Below are positions 1-9,862 of a DNA stretch of 64,000 nucleotides, in pieces. The DNA comes from Parasponia andersonii (taxonomy: Eukaryota; Streptophyta; Magnoliopsida; Rosales; Cannabaceae): assembly GCA_002914805.1 (NCBI GenBank), contig JXTB01000218.1, positions 7,789 to 71,788 on the forward strand. Direction: 5' to 3'. Each line of letters starts with the position of its first letter. Position 1 is the first letter of the stretch. A program made the position numbers and the translations under genes. The notes below the pieces were generated by a model. The model ran no database searches. It was given only the letters and a program-made list of their open reading frames with translations, and was not told where the DNA came from.

Positions 1-445
1 GATCGTCGAAGTATCTGAATCTCCTTAAAATCCTAGGATTTTCTCCTCGCTTCATGCCTCAGCATGTCGTATTACGCAATTTCCCTCCTCGAACAGAAAA
101 GTAACTAAGCAAAATGTTCGTTGTTCGAAGTGATATATTGCTATGTTTTATTTTGACATGGAACTTTTGAAATACAGTTAGAGTTTGCATCACTCGTATT
201 GACTGTTTTCTTAAGCGACCTAACCTATCCTAACGCTTAAAACTCGTTTTAAGTTAGTCGGATTCAAATCACTAAAAGCGTACTGATCAATCACCTGTGA
301 TTGACTACTTAGTTAAAATTACTGTTGTTTTTTCATTGTTTTGCAGGAGCATATAAGGAAAAATAATATTTATTAAAAGAAAGTCATCCGTACATAGAAA
401 AGAAGGGGGACAAAGCCCGTATTGTTCTAAAAATAATAAAAAAAG
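1..445. other. Left-edge spacer, no gene seen
   Basis: AT-rich sequence with no convincing open frame, splice pattern or RNA gene. It lies directly 3' of the minus-strand fossil coding block that follows, so part of it may be trailing sequence of that element. Confidence 0.4.
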
Positions 446-2033
446 TTATGTAGAAGAGCTCGCGCCGCCATCCCCAGCCTTGGTGGTATCCTCCCTCCAG
501 CTTTGCACGAGTTCGACCACGTCTTCGCCAAGGATGGAGAAGTCAAAATCCGGATGCTCGCAGAAAATGTTGAAAATGATAGTCGACGAGACGATATCAC
601 TAGCTTTATCTTCGAGTTCTTTTACTTCGGTCGCCTTGAACTCCTTGATAGCTTCGTGAACCGCTTCGGTGGTCACTTCCCTCATACGATCCGGATGCTC
701 AGAAATGACCTTCTCGAGCTCTTTGGCTTTCTCCTCGAGATTCTCCTTAGCGAGTCTCTCCTTGGCCAGGTCCTCGAGCATCTGCTGCTTCTCCAAGTTG
801 AAGGTCGTTCTCTCCTCCTCCCGAGCCTTTTCCGAGTTCTCGAACGCTTGTGTTATCTCTTCAACTTTCTCAGCCTTCTCCAAGCATTCGAGAACCGGGT
901 CATACATCAGGACAGCAGCAGCCGCAGTCTAAAAAAAAAATAAAAAAAAAATAAATCTCTAATTGTTAACACCAAGAGAATACATTCGAAGAGAAGATAG
1001 AAAAGCTTACATTGGCCAGCATCCTCATCGCAGATCCAAAAGCGACCTTAGCAGAACGTCGCTTCATCCGCTCCCAACCTTCCTCAGATGTGAAGCGATC
1101 AATAAAGGCTGCGCTCATACCAGCCTTCTCTGGTAATTGGTTGAGGAGTGCAAAGAGCTCTTCACCCTTATCCGCCATGGTCGGTTCCGAAGAAGTGGCA
1201 GCCTCGGTGGGGGGTTCAGGATGACTCGCTGGCTGAGGTTGTGGTGGAGGCGAGCTTGCTGGGAGATCCTCGAAGGCAACTTTTCTCCTCTTCGAGCTGT
1301 AGACCTTCTCCTTCCTTTTTGATGGCGGGGTACTCTCGGGTGTTTTGGTTTTTGCCATGGACCCGAGAGTTGAAGGTGGTGCTCGCAAGCCGCTACCAAT
1401 GACCATCTCTGTACAGATATGTTAGTGAGCGAGGAAATATAGTATAAGGGTAATTAGAATGAACGTGTAATTACCTTCTTCTTGTGAAGCTGGTTGAGGA
1501 GCTGGTGGTGACACTGTCTCTGGAGATGAAGGTTCTGAGCGTGGAGGTGTGGTTGGTGCTTTTCGTTTTCTAATTCTTGAAGACGAGGCACCTAAATCCG
1601 TCCTTTTCCTTGGCTTATTCTTCGAGCTCGATGGCTTAGACGAGAGAACCGGGGGGTCTGGGAACGTGGCACCCTTCGGAAGCAGACCGCAAGCGACCAG
1701 GTTATTCGAAGTACCTAGTACCTTCCAATTAAATTCCTCAATTGGAAGGTCGTTGATTTTATATACCCTTGCGAGCTGTTCTTTGGAGAGTCCGGGTCGA
1801 TCCCTGTTATCTGCGATGACATTCGAATGCGATCAGTATAAGAGTAAACATAAAAACAAGGCGATAAATTGGAAGACTACCTACCGGGATTCTGAAAGAA
1901 GCCGTTAGCTGCATAGTCAAAATGGAAAAATGGATTTTTCCATTTTTCCATGTTATTGCGAACCCCGTAGATCGTTTTTATTGCCTGGTTCGACCATTTG
2001 CTCGCATAGAAGAAGCCGAGATCTGACGGATTA
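446..2033 (-). mobile_element. Fossil coding piece of a plant 'putative gypsy-type transposon' protein
   Basis: Read on the minus strand, this stretch holds about four coding blocks separated by short gaps with GT-AG-like borders. The most upstream block (about 1885-2033) carries the family-like motif KNPFFHFDYAANGFFQNP. The next (about 1475-1811) opens with NRDRPGLSKEQLARVYKI and runs into a Ser/Pro/Lys-rich linker. The last two blocks are acidic, Lys/Glu-rich and coiled-coil-like. This order matches the plant proteins annotated as putative gypsy-type transposon (Transposase_28-like), which usually belong to Ty3/gypsy-related elements. The upstream half of such a protein is not found beyond 2033, so the element is incomplete. 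No LTRs were seen around it. Family assignment is from memory of the motif, not a search. Confidence 0.6.
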
Positions 2034-3122
2034 CCACTTTTCAGGAGACATTAATCAAAGTTAACAATTGTATTATATATATACTTTCTTGAGGGTAATT
2101 TTCAGGTGCTAAACTCAGCATTTGGAGTTGATTTGAGTGAGGAAAAATGACAATCAAGTACAGATTTTTGGGGTGGAAAATGGAGAAAAGTAGTACAAGT
2201 TGGCGTAAAGAAAATATTTGTTACTATTAATTAGTTGGGTCTAATAAGTGATACTTGTCTAAGTTTTTGAACATTGTGAGTGGCGAGCGAGCCCCAAGAT
2301 ATGACGAGTTATAAGTTTCGGAACGCTTTCAGCCCATGGTAGCTTGGGTTAGGATAACAATATTTTACTTTTTTGATTGGCGGGCTTCGACTCACGTAAC
2401 GAAGTTGTCTTAGAGTTACAGGCTGACTACAAGTGATTTGGGCCGAAATGACTTTTGGACTATTTTTCAATTTTAATTTCCTTAATTGTCACGATAGAAA
2501 TGACTTCTTATATAAACATTGTGACCGCTAATCAGTATTATGGAGTTTATCGTGACTACCCGTTATAATAATATGGTGACATTCCAAAAAAGGGGTTAAT
2601 ATACAGAATACTCATAAAATAAATAATTTTACAACACTATTAGTAAGGTCCATTTCTTTTGTCTTACGAGTTTGCGCTAACAAATACTAATCTGGTTTTT
2701 AATTTTGTTTAACACAATGATTTTTTTTCTTTCGTTCTTAATGTTTTAGATATTTTAAACTTCAACCTCTATTTAGATTAGGCAAGAAGGTCTGGTGAGA
2801 GGACAGGACTTTGTGGATTTCAGTGCACTGGGGACCTCTGGAAGAAAAAGGAATTGAAAAATGGATCAAAGCTTTTTTTTCTACAGAAGAGCAAAGACCA
2901 GAATTATTCGCGAGTGTTATATCTAAAGGTGCTGTACTTATTTCTCTTTTGAGATAGGACTATGAATACATACGTACAATAAGCTATGACTATCATAAAT
3001 TGAAACCCAGTACTCACTAGATTTTACGTGAATTATGCTTTTCATAACTTAAAGGCCTTGAATCACATTCCTTAATTAATTATAACTTGCTATATTATAA
3101 TAGTATATGAAAACCATAACTT
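2034..3122. other. Spacer between fossil element and tRNA
   Basis: No complete gene. One short open stretch without a start (about 2800-2957, plus strand) looks exon-like and is treated in the findings. The 30 bases before the tRNA are strongly AT-rich, with TATA-like runs near 3093-3110, as is common upstream of plant Pol III tRNA genes. Confidence 0.4.
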
Positions 3123-3195
3123 GCCCGTCTAGCTCAGTCGGTAGAGCGCAAGGCTCTTAACCTTGTGGTCGTGGGTTCGAGCCCCACGGTGGGCG
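3123..3195 (+). tRNA. tRNA-Lys (anticodon CTT)
   Basis: A 73-base cloverleaf without intron decodes the lysine codon AAG. The acceptor stem pairs GCCCGTC with GGTGGGC, with G-T wobbles inside, and the discriminator base is G. The D arm (GCTC...GAGC) contains the A box. The anticodon stem CAAGG/CCTTG closes the loop CTCTTAA with anticodon CTT at 3156-3158. The T arm GTGGG/CCCAC with loop TTCGAGC forms the B box. CCA is not encoded, as expected for a nuclear gene. All stems pair, so the gene looks functional. Confidence 0.97.
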
Positions 3196-3576
3196 TTGAA
3201 TCTATTAATTTATTTAATTTTTATTTTTGAGTCTTCATTGTACTATATTTTTGGGCGGCGGGGACATTTAGTCATTTTTAAGTCATCATTATTGGTATTA
3301 TATTTTTGGGAGGAATAAGCCAATTTTTTCTTTTTTTTTTTGGACAAAAGACAAATAAAGAGTCAATTACCCCCTAACTGCCAATCTATTAATTTTTTAA
3401 GAGACGTTTAATTTATTTTTGAGTCTTCATTGTACTATATTTTTGGGCGGCGGGGACATTTAGTCATTTTTAAGTCATTATTATTGGTATTATATTTTTG
3501 GGAGGAATAAGCCAATTTTTTCTTTTTTTTTTGGACAAAAGACAAATAAAGAGTCAATTGCCCCCTAACTGCCAAT
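3196..3576. repeat. 191-bp tandem duplication behind the tRNA
   Basis: Two head-to-tail copies, about 3196-3385 and 3386-3576, share nearly every base from GAGTCTTCATTGTACTATAT through CCCCTAACTGCCAAT. They differ mainly by a few substitutions and a one-base slip in a T run. The near identity implies a recent duplication. No coding potential is visible. Confidence 0.9.
3218..3228 (+). terminator. Pol III poly-T terminator of tRNA-Lys
   Basis: Two T runs (TTTTT, A, TTTTT) begin about 22 bases after the tRNA 3' end, the usual Pol III stop signal. Confidence 0.7.
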
Positions 3577-4002
3577 GACTATCAAGACTTAAAATTATTG
3601 CGAAGATCACGCGTGTTATCCTAGCCAAAAATTTTGAAGAAAGAAAACACGAAAAATGAAAGCAGCAACAGGAAAGAGGAGAAGAGAAAAAAACGAGAAG
3701 ACTACAGACGTCCGTATTCATGCATGTTTTGGCTTATCTTATATCAAACTATAGACACTTTATCACACTCAATAGAAAAATTCAGCGGCCTCCCAATTAG
3801 AATTATCCTCTTTTAAGGGAAAATTAAGAGACTACGTACAGAGTTTTATCCAATTTGGGAGTAGAAATTATGAGATGGAGATTTATGATAGTTATAAACA
3901 CTTGAGCTATTTACCTTGTGTTGTGTGGTCTAAAATCCTATATGTTGGTCAATACAAAAAAGGAAAAAGTTGACTAAGTGAACGTGTCAGGTCGCATGAG
4001 TA

Positions 4003-4116
4003 AGATTAAATGCGACCTCTTCCGAAAGAGTTAAGTGCGACCCCTTCCGAAAGAGTTAAGTGTGACCTCCACCGTATAAGTTAGTGTGACCTCATCCGAA
4101 CGAGTTAAGTGCGTCC
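4003..4116. repeat. 25-bp minisatellite, about 4.5 units
   Basis: Units of the type AGTTAAGTGCGACCCCTTCC plus GAAAG repeat with a period of about 25 bases from 4003, each copy differing by a few substitutions. The array stands just upstream of an LTR-like stretch and may be part of it. Confidence 0.85.
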
Positions 4117-4199
4117 AGAATGAAAACTAGACTAAGTTTCGTCAAAACAGGTAACTTACAAAGAAAGGGAAACAAAAATTTATCTTTAAAGATCGACCA

Positions 4200-4572
4200 G
4201 TCATCTCATTTAAGTGATTACCCAGTTATATTGTTACTCAAACTGTATTGCCCGATTATACAGTTACCCATTCTCACAATTAGGAAACATTGAGCTATCT
4301 TTACCTATATAAAGAGAGTTCAATGTTTCAGTGGGGGATCCGTGATATTTTATCTTTGAAATCTTTTGGAACCTTTTAAACTCTTGCTTTTTCTTTTCAG
4401 ACAATACATTGTAATTTTGAACTCTTGTAATTCTCTAGAAAATAGTAAAAAACAATGGACGTAGACTCATTTTTTTTGGGGCTAAACCACTATAAAATTT
4501 TTGTCTCTTTGTTTGCTTTAATTAATTAACTCTTTTCACACACAAGCTATATTTTACAATTTTTCTAAAAAT
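4200..4572 (+). mobile_element. Possible LTR remnant
   Basis: The stretch has the texture of a plant retrotransposon LTR: a TATATAAAGAGAG box near 4311, a polyadenylation-like AT-rich tract, and a GGACGTAGACTC segment of the kind often seen near LTR 3' ends. No second LTR, terminal inverted bases or internal coding region could be tied to it, so it would be a solo or truncated fossil. The call is tentative. Confidence 0.3.
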
Positions 4573-5351
4573 ATTGTTGACAAAACCTCCGTCAACACCG
4601 TGCGCGTCTTTCTCATTATTTGGATTTCAATATAGCAGACCCTTCATTCAATACTATTTTTAAGAAGAAAAAGGCAGAAGAAGCTTTTCCAAACGCCATT
4701 TTTTTTTTCCCTCTCTTTGTGGGAAAAAAAAGAAACGAAGCATAAAAATGGGCTCCACTATTTAAAGAGACGTTAGTAGGAAAAATAAATAGCTTTATTG
4801 TTCGAAAAATGATCAAATTAATCTAACTTGAGACAGACACATAGTCACATAGTGAATAAATGCCTCTTAAATCCCAAAGATGATTCTAGTGCAAAAACCA
4901 CGCAAGAAAAGGAAATAAAAGACGTGATTGCACACACTTCTACTCAGGAAGTTAAATAAAAAGAAAAAATAATGTATAAAATAAAAAGGCAAAACAAAAA
5001 CGAGAAAAAAGAAGACGAAAATAACAACAAATGCAGAATAGAAGTTAATAATAGTCAGATCATGAGGAGAAAAATCTTCCATGAAGGGGCCCCATTCGTG
5101 TATTTTTTTCCTCTGTCTTCAAGTAATAAGACTAAGTCTGTGATACAATGATCACAGAAACGTGACTCCTAAATCTTAATTATATAGCTCGATTGCTACT
5201 ACGTAAGCTATACGGCAAAAATTTCGGTCAAGGTTGTTATCTCATTTCCTCGTTTCATATTATAAGTTCAATTGTTTCCGCATCTCACAATTTTGACGAG
5301 AAGGGTAGTATAATAGCCTTTGAGAAATACTAGCTAGCTCGCCAGAAAGAG

Positions 5352-7302
5352 ATGGAGCTTGATACTTACGAACTCTTGAGCTATTTACTCTATATCTTTC
5401 TCATCATTTGGATATCAATTCAAGCCTTCGACTTACTATTTTTAGCAAGCAAAAGGCAGCAACTTCTTCCACCAGGACCAAGACCCTTCCCCATAATTGG
5501 AAACCTCTTGGAGCTTGGTGACAAACCCCATAAGTCTCTAGCCAAACTTTCCCATACTCATGGCCCCATTATGCGCTTGAAACTCGGCCAAATGACAACT
5601 GTTGTCGTTTCTTCGGCTGCAATGGCCAAAGTGGTCCTCCAAACTCACGACCAGCTCTTCTCAAACCGAACCATTCCGGACTCGATCCGAGCATGCGAGC
5701 ACCACGAGCACGGCATGCCATGGATTCCAGCCTCAACTGGCTGGAGAAACCTTAGGAAAATATGCAACTCTCACTTGTTCTCGGCTAAGGCTCTTGACAC
5801 CAATCAGAATCTAAGGCACCAGAAGGTGCAAGAGCTCTTAGCCGATGTCCGTAGAAGCGCCGCTGCAGGGGTTGCAGTGGATATTAGCAGAGCCGGTTTT
5901 ATGACTAGCCTGAATCTGTTGTCAACCACCTTTTTCTCCGTCGATTGGGCCGACCCTGCCGCCGACATGGCCGGAGAGCTCAAGGAGATTGTTTGGGACA
6001 TCATGGAGGCCGTGGCAAAGCCCAACTTGGCGGATTATTTCCCACTTCTTAAGAAGATTGATCCCCAAGGCATTAGAAGGGGAATGACTTCCCACTTCCG
6101 GAAAATGATGGGCTTGTTCGACCGTATCATCAACCAAAGGCTGAGACTGATCAGAGAAGCGAATAGTAGTAGTACTAGTGCTGGTACTACTACAGTTCCT
6201 GTCCAAGAAAATGATACATTGGATACTCTTCTTAGTTACATCACCAGTGAGGAGAACAGAGAAAATCAGGTTCTAGACAAAACCACAATTGAACATCTCT
6301 TACTGGTATGACCATATATGGTATTGTGAATTTGTGAGTAATAATGTTGCTTTAGTTATAAATGTTTTTTTCTCACAATAAAAGTTTATTACCCATTAGG
6401 AGCACGATCAATATTTATCCAACATAACATGTACAGGTAGTGAATTAATAACACATAATTTAAAAGTTTAAAAACTACCTGAAAGTTGAGAATGCTAGAT
6501 GCACTTTTTTTTTTTTTTCACGCTTTGAAATTAAAGAATATAAAAGAGATTGAAAAACAAACTTTTAATACTACGATGTGACACCAATTCCGTTGTAATA
6601 TTATTCATGTAAATTAATAGATTGCATGTATACAAGGACTATAGTTGGGACACCAATTCCGTTTAGTAATTATGAAATTACATGTACAAACAGGATCTAT
6701 TTGCAGCGGGGACTGACACGACTTCATCCACATTAGAGTGGTCAATGACCGAACTACTTAGAAAACCAGAGATCCTTTCCAAAGCCCAAGCAGAGTTAGA
6801 GCGAGTCATTGGTAAGGGGAACCAAGTGAAGGAGTCGGACATAGCTGGCCTCCCTTACTTACAAGCCATAATCAAAGAGACCTTTCGTTTGCACCCGCCA
6901 GCTCCACTACTGCTGCCCCGTAAGGCCGAAACCGACGTCGAAGTCTGCGGCTACACAGTTCCGAAAGGAGCACAAGTCCTAGTCAATGTATGGGCCATCT
7001 CAAGAGACCCCAGCATTTGGGACAGTCCCAACGAGTTCATTCCGGAGAGGTTTTTGGAATCAAATGTCGATGTCAAAGGCCGGCACTTTGAGCTACTTCC
7101 CTTTGGCGGTGGCCGCCGGATATGTCCCGGGTTGCCGTTGGCAACTCGGATGGTTCACCTGATGTTGGGTTCTCTGATTCACTCCTTTGATTGGAAGTTG
7201 GAAGGTGGAGTTGAACCAGAGAGTATGAACATGGAAGACAGGTTTGGCATCACTTTACAGAAGGCTGAGCCTCTGCGAGCTCTAGCTATGCCTATTACGT
7301 AA
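5352..7302 (+). CDS. Cytochrome P450, CYP76-like (geraniol 8-hydroxylase-like)
   Basis: Heme-thiolate monooxygenase of the ER membrane, about 520 residues from two exons (5352-6305 and 6694-7302), joined in phase 0 across a 388-bp GT-AG intron. Seen: an N-terminal membrane anchor (about residues 8-34), the proline hinge [12 protein letters not shown] (40-51), the I-helix oxygen-binding motif AGTDTT (323-328), the ExxR pair in KETFR (E380, R383), PERF, and the heme loop [10 protein letters not shown] with the axial cysteine near residue 462. The intron site before the I-helix and the [13 protein letters not shown] region fit the CYP76 family, whose members oxidise monoterpenols and other small substrates. 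The substrate cannot be read from sequence. The gene looks intact. A scrap of a related gene lies about 570 bp downstream, so this was probably once part of a P450 tandem cluster. Confidence 0.93.
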
Positions 7303-7647
7303 TTTACGTGTAACGTTTCCACGTGAATTTATCCTCTCGCTCTCGGATGTTAAATTAAGTGTCTCATATATTATTATGATCATGTGGTGTTGGCTGCTCT
7401 TTATCCTTGTCTAGTTTTTCTAGATTACCAATAAATATTAAAAAGCAGAACTTCTTACAATATCATCACAAGATTTGAAGTATGGGAATTAAACAGAATA
7501 CAACTATTAACAATTCAAGGATCGTTATGACTTTTATGCTTTAATAAAATATGTAAATGACGATGTTTCGGCTGAAATAGCCTATCCATAAGACTATTGA
7601 GTCATGTCATGTACTGTGGATAAGACTAGTGCGCCTTCTAATCCCTT

Positions 7648-7836
7648 GTCGTTCCATGAGTTGATGACTGTTATATCCTACTTTTGTCGTTTCCAATTTA
7701 ATTTTCGTGTCGTTTTCCATTCAAACTTGTCCTTTATTTTTTCAATTGATGTTGTTTGGTATACTGTCGTTCATTTAGTTGTAGTTTTTCGAGTGATGTC
7801 GTTTTCCATATACAATATCGCTTTCTACATGACCGT
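7648..7836 (+). repeat. GTCGTT-motif array, left cluster
   Basis: Within about 190 bases GTCGTT recurs near 7648, 7687, 7712, 7769 and 7799, with a GTCGTA near 7832, often followed by CCAT or CCAA. The spacing is irregular (20-60 bases). The same motif dominates 9136-9665 and two other spacers of this window. No coding potential. Confidence 0.6.
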
Positions 7837-7873
7837 CGTATATACTTAAGCTGTTTTCTATTCTTTTGCTTGG

Positions 7874-8075
7874 TATTTGGATATCAATTCAAGTACTCCT
7901 AACACTCGTTTGCAATTGCAAGAAGCAAAATAGGGATAGTCAGCTGCTTCCAGCCTTCCACCTTGTCCTAAACCTTTAACCCATTATAGCAAAACTCTTG
8001 GAGCTGGGAGAGAAACCCCATTAAATCCTTGGCTAAGCTTTCCAAATTTAAGCCTAAAACTTGCCACAAGTGTTA
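7874..8075 (+). pseudogene. Cytochrome P450 5' fragment
   Basis: The stretch aligns by eye with codons about 18-85 of the intact P450 at 5352. Shared blocks are ATTTGGATATCAATTCAAG, the ...AGCTGCTTCCAGC... proline-hinge region, CTCTTGGAGCTGGGAGA and the AAACCCCATTAAATC segment. Several frame-changing indels and an early stop (TAG near 7931) make it non-coding. Neither a start codon region nor later exons are found, so this is a truncated tandem duplicate of the neighbouring gene or a close paralogue. Confidence 0.85.
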
Positions 8076-8547
8076 TCTAATATTAGGCTTCGTTGGAACT
8101 TGGACTTGTGGATAAAGAAAAAAAAAATTAAGGGATTTTATTTTATTTTCTTTTCTTTTATTTAGATTAAAATAAAAAAATAATAATAATATTTTTTTAA
8201 AAAAAATGAGAATTTGATTTGACATTATTTTTTAGTATATATAATATTGAAATATTAATCAGGAAAATCAAAAAATATTCAAAATAAAGTTTTATAAACT
8301 GTTAAAGAAAAATATTTAACGTGAGAGGACAAAACTCTGAGCTCACTTCCTTTGGCAGACAAGTGAGATCTCGCTAGGCCTTTTTCCATAGCATTAGTAT
8401 ATTAATATGAATCTTAAGAAAACTAATGACTGTGTTTATTTATTGCTGCAGAGGTCTTCTTCTTTTCTTTCCCCTGAATTGTTTTTGGCTGAAGCTCAAC
8501 AAATAATAATAGCCGTAGTTTGCGGTAACATAGTGTTGGTGTAAATA

Positions 8548-8557
8548 TCCCACATCG
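8548..8557 (+). promoter_or_regulatory. Upstream sequence element (USE) of the U1 gene
   Basis: TCCCACATCG matches the core of the plant U-snRNA USE (consensus RTCCCACATCG). It ends 63 bases before the U1 start, the usual place. Confidence 0.9.
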
Positions 8558-8589
8558 AAAGAATAAAGAGAATCAGGACTATGAAGGTG

Positions 8590-8596
8590 TTTAAAG
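8590..8596 (+). promoter_or_regulatory. TATA-like box of the U1 gene
   Basis: TTTAAAG lies at about -31 to -25 relative to the U1 5' end. The USE-to-TATA gap is 32 bases, which fits the Pol II class of plant snRNA promoters (about 33-34) rather than the Pol III class, about 10 bases shorter. Confidence 0.75.
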
Positions 8597-8620
8597 TCAA
8601 TATGCGAAACACATTACAAC

Positions 8621-8781
8621 ATACTTACCTGGACGGGGTCAATGGGCGATCAATAAGGCCCATGGCCTAGTTTAGTGACTTCCATTGCACGTAGGAAGGG
8701 TGCTGAACTAAGGTCTACCCAAGTGGTGGAGCCTACGTCATAATTTGTGGCAGTGGGGGCCTGCGTTCGCGCGGCCCCTGT
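8621..8781 (+). ncRNA. U1: U1 spliceosomal snRNA
   Basis: About 160 bases match plant U1 from end to end. The 5' end ATACTTACCTG, which pairs with 5' splice sites, is intact. Stem-loop I has stem ATGGGC/GCCCAT around the U1-70K loop GATCAATAAG. Stem-loop II keeps the U1A-binding ATTGCAC loop. The Sm site AATTTGTGG and the terminal GC-rich hairpin GGGGGCC...GGCCCC are present. Compared with the usual plant sequence, several stem changes come in matched pairs (stem I, the CTTCC/GGAAG part of stem II and its base GTTTAG/CTGAAC), so folding is kept. The 70K loop differs from the usual GATCANGAAG by G to T at one position, which could weaken that contact. With USE, TATA and 3' box in place, the gene is probably expressed; it could instead be a diverged variant copy. 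Confidence 0.93.
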
Positions 8782-8782
8782 C

Positions 8783-8797
8783 CAATTACGAGTCTAG
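8783..8797 (+). terminator. snRNA 3' box
   Basis: CAATTACGAGTCTAG follows the U1 3' end by two bases and fits the plant 3'-end-formation signal CA(N3-10)AGTNNAA except near its end. Confidence 0.65.
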
Positions 8798-9135
8798 ATT
8801 TTGGCAATTTGGGTCTAAAACCTGGCTCAATAGTCTGAAGTCAGGATTTTCATATCTGGTCGTAATGACTATCCTGAAAACTGGCCCATTTGTCCTTGGG
8901 CATTTTGGCCCATTAGTCATTGGGTGTGGTAATTAACTAGCTTGAAGTTGGGCTTATAATTGAGTTTTTAGTGTGGAAGTTTTTGAAGTGTTAATAATAA
9001 TAGCAAGTGTTTTTGTAAATTTTGGGCAGGAAGTTGAGTTTAATATGGGAATGTTGACCGACTTTTGTAAATTTCTCTATGCGGTCAGTCTTCTGTAGCC
9101 GTCTAATCATTTAGAATAATGTTACTAAACCTTGT

Positions 9136-9665
9136 CGTTTATTTAAAATGATGTTCTTCTCCAAGTTAATGTTGTTCCATTTATAGGTTTTAATTGATGG
9201 GGTTAGTCTCTATTGTCGTTTTATCGTGTGTGTCAGAGAGAGACAGATTCATAATGTTACTAACACATTGACGTTTTTCAAGAGGACGTCGCTCCCCCAA
9301 ATAGTTTATAGTCGTTTCATCAGTTGTGTCATAGGCTCATAATGTTACTATTTCTTGTCGTTTTTAGATGATGCCGTTCACCCAATTAGCGTCGTAAATA
9401 TAATAATGCCGTCGTTTTAATGAGCCCTTTTGCATGCAACTCTGTGATTGTCCCTATGTTTCGCATGCGGGGTCGATATGGGATTCTCCTTATACATGTA
9501 GGCAAACCTTTCGAAACGGTGGTTTGTTTCAGTCGGTGATGTAGTGGCTTTCAAGGTTGAGAGTTGAGACCCAATGAATACATTAATTAATATTTGGAGT
9601 ATTCCAGCAAGACAACCCGAATTCGCACTCACTTGCATCAAAGGGACAAGAATAAGTAACGTCGT
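9136..9665 (+). repeat. GTCGTTT-motif array, right cluster
   Basis: GTCGTTT or one-base variants recur near 9136, 9214, 9287, 9312, 9357, 9390, 9413 and 9661, each in a context such as ACTAACC/TTGTCGTTTATTTA. The units are diverged and spaced 25-80 bases apart. No gene is seen in 8798-9862 otherwise. Confidence 0.6.
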
Positions 9666-9862
9666 TTAACCACAAAAAGGAAAACAAAAGAAGATTTTTA
9701 CATCAAAATATTGCTATACAAATATTGACAGCCATACCACATGCCGTCATTGAAATATAGACAATTACACTCAAAACATATTAATATATATGTATATACA
9801 GAGCAAATACATTTATATTGAAACGCCTTCGTTTTTTGGTACTAATGTTGCTTTTGCTGTCT

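Larger units (their letters stand above)
3577..5351. other. Spacer upstream of the P450 gene
   Basis: Apart from the minisatellite and LTR-like stretch listed separately, no gene is supported. Short open frames here are Lys/Phe-rich AT-driven shadows. A TATAAT-like run near 5308, about 40 bases before the P450 start codon, could serve as its core promoter. Confidence 0.4.
7303..8547. other. Spacer between P450 and U1 snRNA
   Basis: Contains the GTCGTT cluster and the P450 pseudogene listed separately. The rest (8080-8540) is AT-rich sequence with no supported gene. A segment GGCTTCGTTGGAAC near 8083 resembles a hAT/MITE end but has no partner. Confidence 0.4.

Noticed and set aside
503-943. 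Plus-strand open frames over 503-943
   Set aside because: They are shadows of the minus-strand coiled-coil-type coding block, whose composition and family match are clear.
3634-3816. 60-codon frame at 3634
   Set aside because: Lys/Glu run typical of purine-rich spacer, with no support as a gene.
8083-8300. Possible second hAT-like MITE (GGCTTCGTTGGAAC end)
   Set aside because: Only one end is visible and no target duplication or opposite terminus could be found.
8745-8936. 63-codon plus-strand frame
   Set aside because: It overlaps the 3' end of the U1 snRNA gene and has no protein-like features.
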